A stretch of 64,000 nt of DNA from Streptomyces lincolnensis (GTDB taxonomy: Bacteria > Actinomycetota > Actinomycetes > Streptomycetales > Streptomycetaceae): NCBI RefSeq assembly GCF_001685355.1, contig NZ_CP016438.1, forward strand, positions 6,820,001 to 6,884,000, written 5' to 3'. The notes beneath the pieces were generated by a model. That model saw only the letters and a program-made list of their open reading frames with translations. It did no database searches and was not told where the DNA came from. Positions 17,553 to 29,322 of the stretch are shown one piece after another. A program made the position numbers and the translations under genes. The stretch's first letter is position 1; each line of letters begins with the position of its first letter.

Positions 17553-18220
17553 CGGCCCCTGACGCGGGGCGTGGCATATGGGACGGGGAAGAGACGCGGA
17601 CCTTCACGGGTCTGCCGCGTGACACCTTCCGGATCCTCCACGTCAGCACCGGCAACGTGTGCCGCTCACCGATCACCGAGCGGCTGACCCGGCATGCCCT
17701 GGCGGACCGGCTCGGCGATCCGCTGTGGGGCGGGCTGGTCGTGGAGAGTGCCGGCACCTGGGGGCACGAGGGCGCGCCGATGGAGGCCAACGCGGAGACC
17801 GTGCTGGCCGACTTCGGCGCGGACGCCACCGGCTTCACCGGCCGTGAACTCCTCGACGAGCACGTCATCATGGCCGACCTCGTCCTCACCGCCACCCGTG
17901 ACCACCGTGCCCAGGTCATCTCCATGGGGCACTCGGCGGGCCTGCGCACCTTCACGCTGAAGGAGTTCACCCGCCTGGTGAAGGCGATAGACCCGGCGAC
18001 GCTGCCGCCCCTGGAGGACGGCATGGTGGCCCGCGCCCGGGCCCTGGTCCGCGCCGCGGCAGCTCTACGCGGGTGGCTCCTGGCCCCCACGGCGGAGGCG
18101 GACGAGGTCTTCGACCCCTACGGCGCCCCGCTGCCCTTCTTCCGGTCGATCGGGGACGAGATAAACGAGGCGATCGATCCGGTCGTCACGGCTCTCACCG
18201 GAGTACCTGCAAGGACGTAA
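17549..18220 (+). CDS. Low-molecular-weight phosphatase-like protein with Ser at the nucleophile position
   Basis: The protein has 223 residues from TTG 17549, overlapping the previous stop. The fold signature of low-molecular-weight protein-tyrosine phosphatases is present: LHVSTGNVCRSPITERL at residues 30-46, and the general-acid loop VFDPYGAPLPFF near the end. In active enzymes the motif is CxGNxCRSP. Here the first Cys, the nucleophile, is Ser33 (codon AGC 17645-17647), while the second Cys and Arg39 remain. The protein may bind phosphoprotein without hydrolysing it, or may use serine poorly. An N-terminal extension of 28 residues is unusual for the family. It is embedded in the prfA-glyA gene line. 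Confidence 0.85.
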   Translation: MTAPDAGRGIWDGEETRTFTGLPRDTFRILHVSTGNVCRSPITERLTRHALADRLGDPLWGGLVVESAGTWGHEGAPMEANAETVLADFGADATGFTGRELLDEHVIMADLVLTATRDHRAQVISMGHSAGLRTFTLKEFTRLVKAIDPATLPPLEDGMVARARALVRAAAALRGWLLAPTAEADEVFDPYGAPLPFFRSIGDEINEAIDPVVTALTGVPART

Positions 18221-18304
18221 CAACCGAGCACCCCACGCACCCCGGGCCTACATTGGACGTACGTCACCACGGCGCACAAAAAACACGTCGCCCCGGAGTC
18301 CACC

Positions 18305-19546
18305 ATGTCGGTCACCCATGCCCCCGAGACCGCAGACGTCCTGTTGCGGCAGGACCCCGAGCTGGCCGAGATCCTTCTCGGGGAGCTCGACCGGCAGTCG
18401 ACGTCGTTGCAGCTCGTCGCCGCCGAGAACTTCTGCTCACCGGCCGTGCTGGCCGCCCTCGGTTCGCCGCTCGCCAACAAGTATGCGGAGGGCTATCCGG
18501 GTGCCCGGCACCACGGCGGCTGCGAGATCGTGGACGTCGCCGAGCGGATCGCCGTGGAGCGGGCGAAAGCGCTGTTCGGGGCCGAGCACGCCAACGTGCA
18601 GGCGCACTCCGGCTCCTCCGCCGTCCTCGCCGCCTACGCCGCCCTGCTGCGCCCCGGCGACACCGTCCTCGCCCTCGGCCTGCCCTACGGTGGCCACCTC
18701 ACGCACGGCTCGCCCGCGAACTTCTCCGGCCGCTGGTTCGACTTCGTCGGCTACGGCGTGGACGCGGAGTCCGGGCTCATCGACCACGAGCAGGTGCGGA
18801 CACTGGCCCGCACGCACCGCCCCAAGGCGATCGTGTGCGGGTCCATCGCCTACCCCCGGCACATCGACCACGCCTTCTTCCGCGAGGTCGCCGACGAGGT
18901 CGGCGCCTACCTCATCGCCGACGCCGCCCACCCCATCGGCCTCGTCGCCGGGGGAGCCGCGCCCAGTCCGGTGCCGTACGCCGATGTGGTGTGCGCCACC
19001 ACCCACAAGGTGCTGCGGGGCCCCCGGGGCGGCATGATCCTGTGCGGCGCCGACCTGGCGGAGCGGGTGGACCGGGCCGTCTTCCCGTTCACCCAGGGCG
19101 GCGCCCAGATGCACACCATCGCCGCCAAGGCCGTCGCGTTCGGCGAGGCGGCGACACCGGCCTTCACGGCGTACGCCCATCAGGTGGTCGCCAACGCGCG
19201 CGTGCTGGCCGCCGGGCTGGCCGCGCAGGGGCTCGTCATCACCACCGGCGGGACCGACACCCACCTGGTGACGGCCGATCCGGCACCGCTCGGCGTCGAC
19301 GGACGCACCGCACGGGGCCGGCTGGCCGCCGCGGGGATCGTCCTGGACTGCTGCGCCCTGCCGCACGCGGACCTGCGCGGTCTGCGTCTGGGCACGGCGG
19401 CGGTGACCACGCAGGGCATGGGGGAGGTGGAGATGGCGCGGATCGCCGTCCTGCTCGCGGGGGTCCTCAAGGGTGAGACCGAGAGCCAGAAAGCACGTGA
19501 AGAAGTACGGGAGCTGGTCGGCGGATTTCCGCCGTATCCCGGCTGA
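18305..19546 (+). CDS. glyA: Serine hydroxymethyltransferase family protein
   Basis: The protein has 413 residues. The family interconverts serine and glycine with tetrahydrofolate and PLP. The PLP lysine is in CATTHKVLRGPRGGMI, and the N-terminal LQLVAAENFCSPAVL and NKYAEGYPGARHHGG are typical. Several usually invariant places differ, such as IADAAHPIGLVAGG where DMAHIAGLVAAG is common, so it may be a paralogue rather than the housekeeping enzyme. It starts 84 bp after the phosphatase-like gene. No glycine riboswitch fold is visible upstream. Confidence 0.9.
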   Translation: MSVTHAPETADVLLRQDPELAEILLGELDRQSTSLQLVAAENFCSPAVLAALGSPLANKYAEGYPGARHHGGCEIVDVAERIAVERAKALFGAEHANVQAHSGSSAVLAAYAALLRPGDTVLALGLPYGGHLTHGSPANFSGRWFDFVGYGVDAESGLIDHEQVRTLARTHRPKAIVCGSIAYPRHIDHAFFREVADEVGAYLIADAAHPIGLVAGGAAPSPVPYADVVCATTHKVLRGPRGGMILCGADLAERVDRAVFPFTQGGAQMHTIAAKAVAFGEAATPAFTAYAHQVVANARVLAAGLAAQGLVITTGGTDTHLVTADPAPLGVDGRTARGRLAAAGIVLDCCALPHADLRGLRLGTAAVTTQGMGEVEMARIAVLLAGVLKGETESQKAREEVRELVGGFPPYPG

Positions 19547-19675
19547 GCGGGGGTAGGCGGACGTACGTACACAGCCACACGTGCAACCATCGTCGCTACC
19601 CGGAAGTCCCCAACCGTATGCGCGCATCGCTAGGGTGTGGGGCTGAGATGGCCAGCGAGACCTGTGGGGAAGCCC

Positions 19676-21019
19676 GTGCGTGAATACCTGCTGACGCTCT
19701 GCATCACGGCCGCGGTGACGTATCTGCTGACAGGGCCGGTACGGAAGTTCGCGATCGTGGCCGGAGCGATGCCGGAGATCAGGGCCCGTGACGTGCACCG
19801 GGAACCGACTCCGCGGCTCGGCGGGATCGCCATGTTCTTCGGACTGTGCGCGGGCCTGCTGGTCGCGGACCACCTGGCCAACCTCAACGAGGTCTTCGCC
19901 AAGTCGAACGAGCCCAAGGCGCTGCTGAGCGGTGCCGCGCTGATCTGGCTGATCGGCGTCCTGGACGACAAGTTCGAGATCGACGCCCTGATCAAGCTGG
20001 GCGGCCAGATGATCGCCGCCGGCGTCATGGTCATGCAGGGCCTGACGATCCTGTGGCTGCCCGTCCCCGGCGTCGGCTCGGTCGCGCTGACCCAGTGGCA
20101 GAGCACCCTGCTCACCGTCGCGCTCGTCGTCATCACCATCAACGCGGTGAACTTCGTCGACGGCCTGGACGGCCTCGCGGCCGGCATGGTCTGCATCGCC
20201 TCGGCCGCGTTCTTCCTGTACGCCTACCGCGTCTGGGTGTCGTACGGCATCGAGGCCGCCGCCCCGGCGACGCTGTTCTCGGCGATCCTGATGGGCATGT
20301 GCCTGGGCTTCCTGCCGCACAACATGCACCCCGCGCGCATCTTCATGGGTGACTCGGGCTCGATGCTCATCGGGCTGGTGCTGGCCGCGGGCGCCATCTC
20401 CATCACCGGGCAGGTCGACCCCGACGCGCTGAAGCTCTTCGCCGGGTCCGAGCAGGCGGCCGTGCACCAGACGGTTCCCGTCTACATCCCGCTGCTGCTG
20501 CCGCTGACCATCATCGCGGTGCCCACCGCCGACCTGGTCCTCGCCATCGTGCGCCGCACCTGGCGCGGCCAGTCGCCCTTCGCCGCCGACCGCGGTCATC
20601 TGCACCACCGGCTGCTGGAGATCGGCCACTCGCACAGCCGCGCGGTGCTGATCATGTACTTCTGGTCGGCGCTGATCGCCTTCGGGGCGCTGGCGTACTC
20701 GGTGAACTCGGCGTCCATGTGGATCGTGCTCGGTGTGGTGTTCCTCAGCGCGATCGGGCTGCTCCTGCTTCTGCTGCCCCGCTTCACCCCGCGTGCCCCG
20801 CGCTGGGCCGAGCACTTCGTGCCGCCGCGCTACCGTCGCCGCGGGGCCGTAGCGGAAGCCGGTCCGGCGATGGCGGAGCACGCCGGCCAGGACGGCGTCC
20901 CGGCCGAGGAGGAGCGCCGTGCCCCGGTCGTGGTCGGAGTGTCCGGAGTCAACGGGGCGACCGCTCTCGGCGGCCGTTCGCACCACCCGGACCGGCGTAA
21001 GGCCGGAACGTCCCGCTGA
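19676..21019 (+). CDS. WecA/TagO-type undecaprenyl-phosphate sugar-1-phosphate transferase
   Basis: The protein is about 447 residues from GTG 19676. It is a polytopic membrane protein of the MraY/WecA family and transfers a sugar phosphate, probably GlcNAc-1-P, to undecaprenyl phosphate on the cytoplasmic face. Family motifs are present: REPTPRLGGIAMF, LIGVLDDKFEID (Asp-rich metal site), NAVNFVDGLDGLAAG, IFMGDSGSMLIG, and the HHR-like loop DRGHLHHRLLEIGHSHS. About eleven hydrophobic segments precede a hydrophilic cytoplasmic tail of roughly 80 residues. It may start cell-wall glycopolymers attached by LCP enzymes such as the one at 13231. A gap of 130 bp separates it from glyA. Confidence 0.92.
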   Translation: MREYLLTLCITAAVTYLLTGPVRKFAIVAGAMPEIRARDVHREPTPRLGGIAMFFGLCAGLLVADHLANLNEVFAKSNEPKALLSGAALIWLIGVLDDKFEIDALIKLGGQMIAAGVMVMQGLTILWLPVPGVGSVALTQWQSTLLTVALVVITINAVNFVDGLDGLAAGMVCIASAAFFLYAYRVWVSYGIEAAAPATLFSAILMGMCLGFLPHNMHPARIFMGDSGSMLIGLVLAAGAISITGQVDPDALKLFAGSEQAAVHQTVPVYIPLLLPLTIIAVPTADLVLAIVRRTWRGQSPFAADRGHLHHRLLEIGHSHSRAVLIMYFWSALIAFGALAYSVNSASMWIVLGVVFLSAIGLLLLLLPRFTPRAPRWAEHFVPPRYRRRGAVAEAGPAMAEHAGQDGVPAEEERRAPVVVGVSGVNGATALGGRSHHPDRRKAGTSR

Positions 21020-21329
21020 CGGCCAAGGTAAGAATCTGACTAAAGCATTGCCAACGCGTGGGAGTGGGGTGGGCACGCAAACGCCCCCAATACCAGACAA
21101 GGCGACCGTGTTTCTGCACAGACGCGCAGGTTCACTCTCATGTGTGACAGCTAGCACACCCGGTAGGTAAAGACCGCATCAAATAGTTTGTGATACGGTT
21201 CACGAGAACCCGGGACAGAGTCGAAGGACCGCAGTGCGACGGTTCCTTGGCGTGAGGTTCACACTCCACCCGGGACTACGCTCGTCCATGACGACACCCC
21301 TGCCCCCCTGCGAAAGCGGAGTTGCCGCC
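21020..21329 (+). promoter_or_regulatory. Promoter region of the ATP synthase operon
   Basis: This 310-bp gap holds no gene I can support. It is A+T-richer near 21170-21200 (a TCAAATAGTTTGTGATACGG-like stretch), which probably contains the operon promoter, but no clear -35/-10 pair can be fixed. The atpI frame is open upstream to 21234. I place its start at 21330 because GCGGAG precedes it. Confidence 0.4.
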
Positions 21330-21743
21330 ATGCCGTCCAACGACGTCCGGATCCTGCTCCAGGCCGCTGTGCCCACAGCTGCCGCCGGCGGCATCGCCGC
21401 CGTCGTCAGTGGTGTGGTCGTCGGTGGCAAGGGAGCGATCGGGTCGATCGTCGCGACGCTGGTCGTGATCCTCTTCATGGGGCTCGGTCTCTACATCCTC
21501 CAGCGCACCGCCAAATCGCTTCCGCACCTTTTCCAGGCGATGGGCCTCATGCTTTACGCGGCACAGATCCTGCTGCTGTTCATCTTCATGGCCGCGTTCA
21601 AGAACACCACGCTCTTCCACCCCAGGGCCTTCGCGTTCACGCTGGTCGTCGGCACCCTCGCATGGATTGCCGCACAGACCCGTGCGCACATGAAGGCCAA
21701 GATCCTCTACGTCGAACCCGAAAAATCGGGGCACTCGTCGTGA
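21330..21743 (+). CDS. atpI: ATP synthase protein I
   Basis: The protein has 137 residues from ATG 21330; ATG 21288 is an alternative. It is a four-helix membrane protein (hydrophobic runs near residues 10-30, 33-55, 68-92 and 98-118) that helps assemble the c-ring in other bacteria. The sequence is poorly conserved in general. The call rests on its position as first gene of the atp operon and the membrane pattern. A gap of 225 bp, in which I see no gene, separates it from atpB. Confidence 0.85.
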   Translation: MPSNDVRILLQAAVPTAAAGGIAAVVSGVVVGGKGAIGSIVATLVVILFMGLGLYILQRTAKSLPHLFQAMGLMLYAAQILLLFIFMAAFKNTTLFHPRAFAFTLVVGTLAWIAAQTRAHMKAKILYVEPEKSGHSS

Positions 21744-21968
21744 GGGGTAGGGCCGGGATAAAGGCGTGTGAGATCTCCTGCTATCGTCCGGTGCCAACTG
21801 CGGCATCGCGGGCGCGGGCATCTGAGCTGACGCCTGCTCAATCGCGAGGCGAGATGCCCAAGAGCCGCCCCCACATCCGAAACACCAGTCCCGTGCCGAA
21901 CCGCGGCTGCATGCCGCGCCGACACAACGAGGTTGCCGTACCTATGCGCCACGCTGAAGGAGCCCGCG

Positions 21969-22796
21969 GTGAGTGCTGACCCGACGCAGGTGCTCGCCTT
22001 CGACACCAACTGCCACCTGTTCGACGGGTGTGGCTTCGCGGAAGTGTCGCCCGGCCTGCACTCGTTCCTGTTCCAGCCCCTGATGGGTGACGGGGACAGC
22101 AACCTGTACTTCAACAAGACGATGCTGCTGGCGCTGCTCGGCTCGATCATCATCGTCGGATTCTTCTGGGCCGCCTTCCGCCGGCCGCAGGTCGTGCCCG
22201 GCAAGCTCCAGATGGTCGCCGAGGCGGGTTACGACTTCATCCGGCGGGGAGTCGTCTACGAGACGATCGGCAAGAAGGAGGGCGAGAAGTACGTACCGCT
22301 CGTCGTCTCCCTCTTCTTCTTCGTCTGGATGCTGAACCTGTGGTCGATCGTCCCGATCGCCCAGTTCCCGGTCACCTCGATCATTTCCTACCCGCTGGTC
22401 CTGGCGCTGATCGTCTACATCCTCTGGGTGTCCCTGACCTTCAAGCGGCACGGCTTCGTCGGCTTCTGGAAGAACGTCACCGGATACGACAAGTCGCTCG
22501 GCCCGGTGCTGCCGCTGTCGATGGCGATCGAGCTGTTCTCGAACCTGCTCATCCGCCCGTTCACCCACGCCGTGCGACTCTTCGCGAACATGTTCGCCGG
22601 TCACACCCTGCTGCTGCTGTTCACGATCGCCAGCTGGTACATGCTGAACGGCTTCGGTATCGCCTACGCGGGTGTCTCCTTCGTGATGGTCATCGTGATG
22701 ACCGCCTTCGAGCTGTTCATCCAGGCCCTTCAGGCGTACGTGTTCGTCCTGCTGACGTGCACCTACATCCAGGGCGCGCTCGCCGAGCACCACTGA
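21969..22796 (+). CDS. atpB: ATP synthase subunit a
   Basis: The protein has 275 residues from GTG 21969, with AAGGAG upstream. It is the Fo stator subunit that forms the two proton half-channels against the c-ring. The essential arginine is in HAVRLFANMFAGH, and the last helices carry ELFIQALQAYVFVLLTCTYI. Six or so membrane helices are visible. The C-terminus ends AEHH. Confidence 0.98.
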   Translation: MSADPTQVLAFDTNCHLFDGCGFAEVSPGLHSFLFQPLMGDGDSNLYFNKTMLLALLGSIIIVGFFWAAFRRPQVVPGKLQMVAEAGYDFIRRGVVYETIGKKEGEKYVPLVVSLFFFVWMLNLWSIVPIAQFPVTSIISYPLVLALIVYILWVSLTFKRHGFVGFWKNVTGYDKSLGPVLPLSMAIELFSNLLIRPFTHAVRLFANMFAGHTLLLLFTIASWYMLNGFGIAYAGVSFVMVIVMTAFELFIQALQAYVFVLLTCTYIQGALAEHH

Positions 22797-22853
22797 GCGA
22801 CTGACCTTCCACCTCCACAGATCGTCCGGTGGCCAACCCCCACCGGTCCGTAA

Positions 22854-23105
<252 letters not shown>

Positions 23106-23146
23106 ACCGCCCATCGGACCAGCCGACCAGACGAAAGGCCATACAT

Positions 23147-23692
23147 ATGAGCCCCCTGCTCACGATCGCGGCCTCCGAGGGGGAGAACCCCCTCGTCCCG
23201 CCGATCCCCGAGCTTGTCATCGGCCTGATCGCCTTCGTCATCGTCTTCGGCTTCCTCGCCAAGAAGCTCCTCCCGAACATCAACAAGGTTCTGGAAGAGC
23301 GCCGCGAGGCCATCGAGGGCGGTATCGAGAAGGCCGAGGCCGCCCAGACCGAGGCCCAGAGCGTTCTTGAGCAGTACAAGGCTCAGCTCGCCGAGGCCCG
23401 TCACGAGGCCGCGCGTCTGCGCCAGGAGGCGCAGGAACAGGGCGCCACGCTCATCGCCGAGATGCGCGCGGAAGGCCAGCGGCAGCGCGAGGAGATCGTC
23501 GCCGCCGGTCACGCCCAGATCGAGGCCGACCGTAAGGCCGCCTCGTCCGCGCTGCGCCAGGACGTCGGCAAGCTCGCCACCGACCTGGCCGGCAAGCTCG
23601 TCGGCGAGTCCCTCGAGGACCACGCCCGGCAGAGCCGCGTCATCGACCGTTTCCTCGACGAGCTCGAGGAGAAGGCCGAGGCCACGCGATGA
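23147..23692 (+). CDS. atpF: ATP synthase subunit b
   Basis: The protein has 181 residues. One membrane helix (about residues 24-42, VIGLIAFVIVFGFLAKKLL) is followed by a long charged coiled coil, the peripheral stalk that holds F1 against Fo. Its end overlaps atpH by 4 bp (ATGA), so the two are translationally coupled. Confidence 0.98.
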   Translation: MSPLLTIAASEGENPLVPPIPELVIGLIAFVIVFGFLAKKLLPNINKVLEERREAIEGGIEKAEAAQTEAQSVLEQYKAQLAEARHEAARLRQEAQEQGATLIAEMRAEGQRQREEIVAAGHAQIEADRKAASSALRQDVGKLATDLAGKLVGESLEDHARQSRVIDRFLDELEEKAEATR

Positions 23693-24504
23693 ACGGAGCG
23701 AGCCGCGAGGCCCTGGCAGCCGCACGTGAGCGTCTCGACGCGCTGACGGACTCCACGTCCGCGGACGCCGGCACGCTCGCCGACGAGCTGGCCGCCGTCA
23801 CCGCGCTGCTCGACCGCGAGGTCGGCCTGCGTCGGGTCCTGACCGACCCGGCGCAGTCCGGTGAGGCCAAGGCCGGGCTGGCCCAGCGCCTGCTCGGCTC
23901 CCAGGTCAGCGGCCCGACCGCCGACCTGGTCGCCGGCCTGGTGCGTTCCCGCTGGTCGCAGTCGCGCGACCTGGTGGACGCGCTGGAGCAGCTGGCGAAC
24001 CTCGCCGACCTCACCGCCGCGCAGAAGGCGGGCACGCTCGACAGTGTCGAGGACGAGCTGTTCCGGTTCGGCCGGATCGTCACCTCGAACACCGAGCTGC
24101 GCGCCGCGCTGACCAACCGCAAGGCCACCACCTCGGCCAAGGGCGAGCTGCTGGGCAGTCTGCTCGGCGGCCGGGCCGCCGCTCAGACCGAGCGTCTGGT
24201 GACGCGCCTTGTGGCCGCGCCGCGGGGACGTAGCCTGGAAGCGGGACTGGAGTCCCTGTCCAAGCTCGCCGCCGAGCGCCGGGACCGCATGGTGGCCGTC
24301 GTCACCTCGGCGGTTCCGCTGAGCGACCCGCAGAAGCAGCGCCTGGGTGCATCCCTGGCGAAGCTCTACGGCCGCTCGATGCACCTCAACCTCGACGTGG
24401 ACCCCGAGGTCCTCGGCGGGATCCGGGTGCAGGTCGGTGACGAGGTCATCAACGGCTCCCTCGCGGACCGTATCGCGGACGCCGGCCGCCGACTGGCGGG
24501 CTAG
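23689..24504 (+). CDS. atpH: ATP synthase subunit delta
   Basis: The protein has 271 residues, longer than the 175-180 of most bacteria, as is usual in actinobacteria. An extra N-terminal helical region precedes the OSCP-like domain. The C-terminal [26 protein letters not shown] is the conserved delta motif. It links the peripheral stalk to the top of F1. A 125-bp gap with a dispersed palindrome separates it from atpA. Confidence 0.97.
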   Translation: MNGASREALAAARERLDALTDSTSADAGTLADELAAVTALLDREVGLRRVLTDPAQSGEAKAGLAQRLLGSQVSGPTADLVAGLVRSRWSQSRDLVDALEQLANLADLTAAQKAGTLDSVEDELFRFGRIVTSNTELRAALTNRKATTSAKGELLGSLLGGRAAAQTERLVTRLVAAPRGRSLEAGLESLSKLAAERRDRMVAVVTSAVPLSDPQKQRLGASLAKLYGRSMHLNLDVDPEVLGGIRVQVGDEVINGSLADRIADAGRRLAG

Positions 24505-24563
24505 CAGCAACTTCATAGCAGTACGTACTTATTACGGCCCTGGTTGGGCCGTGCAGAAGAATC

Positions 24564-24586
24564 CTGGGGGTAGCCCCCAGACCCCC
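24564..24586 (+). repeat. Dispersed GC palindrome, copy 2 (atpH-atpA gap)
   Basis: CTGGGGG and CCCCCAG arms are separated by TAG, then GA-CCCCC follows with one overlap. It matches the copy in the prmC start (15984-16007) in arm length, spacer size and trailing C-run. It sits 43 bp before atpA and would form a hairpin in the atp transcript. Confidence 0.65.
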
Positions 24587-24628
24587 AAAGTGAAACTTCG
24601 GGCCCAACAAGGAGAGCAGGGAACCCAG

Positions 24629-26224
24629 ATGGCGGAGCTCACGATCCGGCCGGAGGAGATCCGGGACGCGCTGGAGAACTTCGTCCAGTCGTACCAGCCG
24701 GACGCGGCCTCGCGCGAGGAGGTCGGTACGGTCACCCTTGCCGGCGACGGCATCGCGAAGGTCGAGGGTCTGCCCTCGGCCATGGCCAACGAACTGCTGA
24801 AGTTCGAGGACGGCACCCTCGGCCTCGCGCTCAACCTGGAAGAGCGCGAGATCGGCGCCGTCGTCCTCGGTGAGTTCAGTGGCATCGAGGAGGGTCAGCC
24901 GGTCACGCGTACCGGCGAGGTCCTGTCGGTCGCCGTGGGCGAGGGCTACCTCGGCCGCGTCGTCGACCCCCTCGGCAACCCGATCGACGGCCTCGGCGAG
25001 ATCGAGACCAGCGGTCGTCGTGCCCTTGAGCTGCAGGCTCCGGGCGTCATGGCCCGTAAGTCGGTGCACGAGCCGATGGAGACCGGCTACAAGGCCGTCG
25101 ACGCGATGACCCCGATCGGCCGTGGCCAGCGTCAGCTGGTCATCGGTGACCGTCAGACCGGCAAGACCGCCCTGGCCGTCGACACGATCATCAACCAGCG
25201 TGACAACTGGCGTTCGGGCGACCCGAAGAAGCAGGTCCGCTGCGTCTACGTCGCCATCGGCCAGAAGGGCTCGACCATCGCCTCCGTGCGTGGCGCCCTC
25301 GATGAGGCCGGCGCGCTGGAGTACACGACCATCGTCGCCGCCCCGGCGTCCGACCCGGCCGGCTTCAAGTACCTGGCGCCGTACACCGGCTCGGCCATCG
25401 GCCAGCACTGGATGTACGAGGGCAAGCACGTCCTCATCATCTTCGACGACCTCTCCAAGCAGGCCGACGCCTACCGCGCCGTGTCCCTGCTGCTGCGCCG
25501 CCCGCCGGGGCGCGAGGCCTACCCGGGTGACGTCTTCTACCTGCACTCCCGTCTGCTGGAGCGCTGCGCGAAGCTCTCCGACGACATGGGCGCCGGCTCG
25601 ATGACCGGTCTGCCGATCGTCGAGACCAAGGCCAACGACGTCTCGGCGTTCATCCCGACCAACGTCATCTCCATCACCGACGGCCAGTGCTTCCTGGAGT
25701 CGGACCTCTTCAACGCCGGTCAGCGCCCCGCGCTGAACGTCGGTATCTCCGTCTCCCGAGTCGGTGGTTCCGCGCAGCACAAGGCGATGAAGCAGGTCTC
25801 CGGCCGACTGCGCCTGGACCTCGCCCAGTACCGTGAGCTGGAGGCGTTCGCCGCCTTCGGTTCCGACCTGGACGCGGCCTCCAAGGCCCAGCTGGAGCGC
25901 GGTCAGCGTCTGGTCGAGCTGCTCAAGCAGGCTCAGTACCAGCCGATGCCGACCGAGGACCAGGTCGTCTCCGTGTGGGCCGGTACCACCGGCAAGATGG
26001 ACGAGGTCCCCGTCGCCGACATCCGCCGCTTCGAGAAGGAGCTCCTCGAGTACCTGCACCGCAAGGAGCAGGGCCTCATGACCTCCATCAAGGAGGGCGG
26101 CAAGATGTCCGACGACACGCTGACGGCCATCGCCGACGCCATCGCCGACTTCAAGAAGCAGTTCGAGACGTCGGACGGCAAGCTGCTCGGCGAGGACGCC
26201 CCGGCCGTCAACGTCTCCAAGTGA
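24629..26224 (+). CDS. atpA: ATP synthase subunit alpha
   Basis: The protein has 531 residues from ATG 24629, with AAGGAGAG upstream. It is the non-catalytic nucleotide-binding F1 subunit. The beta-barrel start [18 protein letters not shown], Walker [14 protein letters not shown], and the arginine-finger region [13 protein letters not shown] are all intact. A C-terminal extension of about 25 residues ([19 protein letters not shown]) is longer than in E. coli, as in other actinobacteria, where it affects ATP hydrolysis. Confidence 0.98.
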   Translation: MAELTIRPEEIRDALENFVQSYQPDAASREEVGTVTLAGDGIAKVEGLPSAMANELLKFEDGTLGLALNLEEREIGAVVLGEFSGIEEGQPVTRTGEVLSVAVGEGYLGRVVDPLGNPIDGLGEIETSGRRALELQAPGVMARKSVHEPMETGYKAVDAMTPIGRGQRQLVIGDRQTGKTALAVDTIINQRDNWRSGDPKKQVRCVYVAIGQKGSTIASVRGALDEAGALEYTTIVAAPASDPAGFKYLAPYTGSAIGQHWMYEGKHVLIIFDDLSKQADAYRAVSLLLRRPPGREAYPGDVFYLHSRLLERCAKLSDDMGAGSMTGLPIVETKANDVSAFIPTNVISITDGQCFLESDLFNAGQRPALNVGISVSRVGGSAQHKAMKQVSGRLRLDLAQYRELEAFAAFGSDLDAASKAQLERGQRLVELLKQAQYQPMPTEDQVVSVWAGTTGKMDEVPVADIRRFEKELLEYLHRKEQGLMTSIKEGGKMSDDTLTAIADAIADFKKQFETSDGKLLGEDAPAVNVSK

Positions 26225-26245
26225 CGTAAGGAAGGGACCTGACTC

Positions 26246-28599
<2,354 letters not shown>

Positions 28600-28614
28600 G
28601 CCTCGCGCTCGTGT

Positions 28615-28698
28615 GGAGCCTGTCGTCAAACTCCCGTCGTCCGCCCGAAAGGGCGTGCCAGGCGTCGCCGGGCAGGCGGGAGTTTGACGACAGGCTCC
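28615..28698 (+). repeat. Large structured inverted repeat between atpD and atpC
   Basis: Perfect 22-bp arms (28615-28636 and 28677-28698) begin GGAGCCTGTCGTCAAACTCC and enclose 40 nt with two further hairpins. One is CGCCC-GAAA-GGGCG, with a GNRA tetraloop; the other is TGCCaGGC-gtc-GCCgGGCA. It resembles a dispersed palindromic element (MITE/REP-like) or a structured RNA. It lies 15 bp past the atpD stop and about 95 bp before atpC. Confidence 0.8.
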
Positions 28699-28792
28699 TG
28701 GGGCGGGCTGCGTCCCGCCCCTCTTCGTACGCCTACTAGACTTGTAACCAACACCCGGCAGACCCGCCGGGTGGTGACCCGAGGAGCCACCC

Positions 28793-29167
28793 TTGGCTGC
28801 TGAGCTGCACGTCGCGCTGGTCGCGGCCGACCGAGAGGTCTGGTCCGGCGAGGCCACCCTGGTCGTCGCGCGCACCACGTCCGGCGACATCGGCGTCATG
28901 CCCGGTCACCAGCCGCTGCTCGGTGTGCTGGAGTCGGGCCCCGTGACCATCCGTACGAGTGAAGGTGGAACGGTCGTCGCCGCGGTGCACGGCGGTTTCA
29001 TCTCGTTCGCGGACAACAAGCTGTCGCTGCTGGCCGAGATCGCCGAGCTGTCGGACGAGATCGACGTCCAGCGCGCGGAGCGCGAGCTCGAGCGCGCGAA
29101 GGCGGAGGGCGACGCCTCCGCCGAGCGTCGGGCGGACGTCCGACTGCGCGCGGCGACGGGGCACTGA
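28793..29167 (+). CDS. atpC: ATP synthase subunit epsilon
   Basis: The protein has 124 residues from TTG 28793, preceded by GAGGAG. The beta-sandwich (ELHVALVAADREVWSGEATLVV, GDIGVMPGHQPLLGVLESG) is followed by a helical C-terminal hairpin (SDEIDVQRAERELERAKAEG). It couples the rotor to F1 and can inhibit ATP hydrolysis. The 193-bp gap from atpD is the largest in the F1 genes and contains the hairpin element. Confidence 0.97.
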   Translation: MAAELHVALVAADREVWSGEATLVVARTTSGDIGVMPGHQPLLGVLESGPVTIRTSEGGTVVAAVHGGFISFADNKLSLLAEIAELSDEIDVQRAERELERAKAEGDASAERRADVRLRAATGH

Positions 29168-29192
29168 CCTCGCTCGCCATACGATGACGTCA

Positions 29193-29260
29193 CTCAGCCG
29201 CGGCTGGGACCGGAGCGATCCGGTACCCGGCCGCGGCTGAGGCAAATGTGGGTGTTTTTT
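29193..29260 (+). terminator. Terminator of the atp operon
   Basis: A long imperfect hairpin (29193-29241) has arms starting CTCAGCCGCGG and ending CCGCGGCTGAG around a GCGA tetraloop. A T6 run follows at 29255-29260. Confidence 0.8.
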
Positions 29261-29322
29261 CCATTTCGTTACCGAGAAATCCGTAACCGAAAGAGTCCGT
29301 AACCAAGGAGACGAGGAGGTCG

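Noticed and set aside
18221..18304. Glycine riboswitch before glyA
   Set aside because: The gap is only 84 bp and lacks the conserved aptamer helices.
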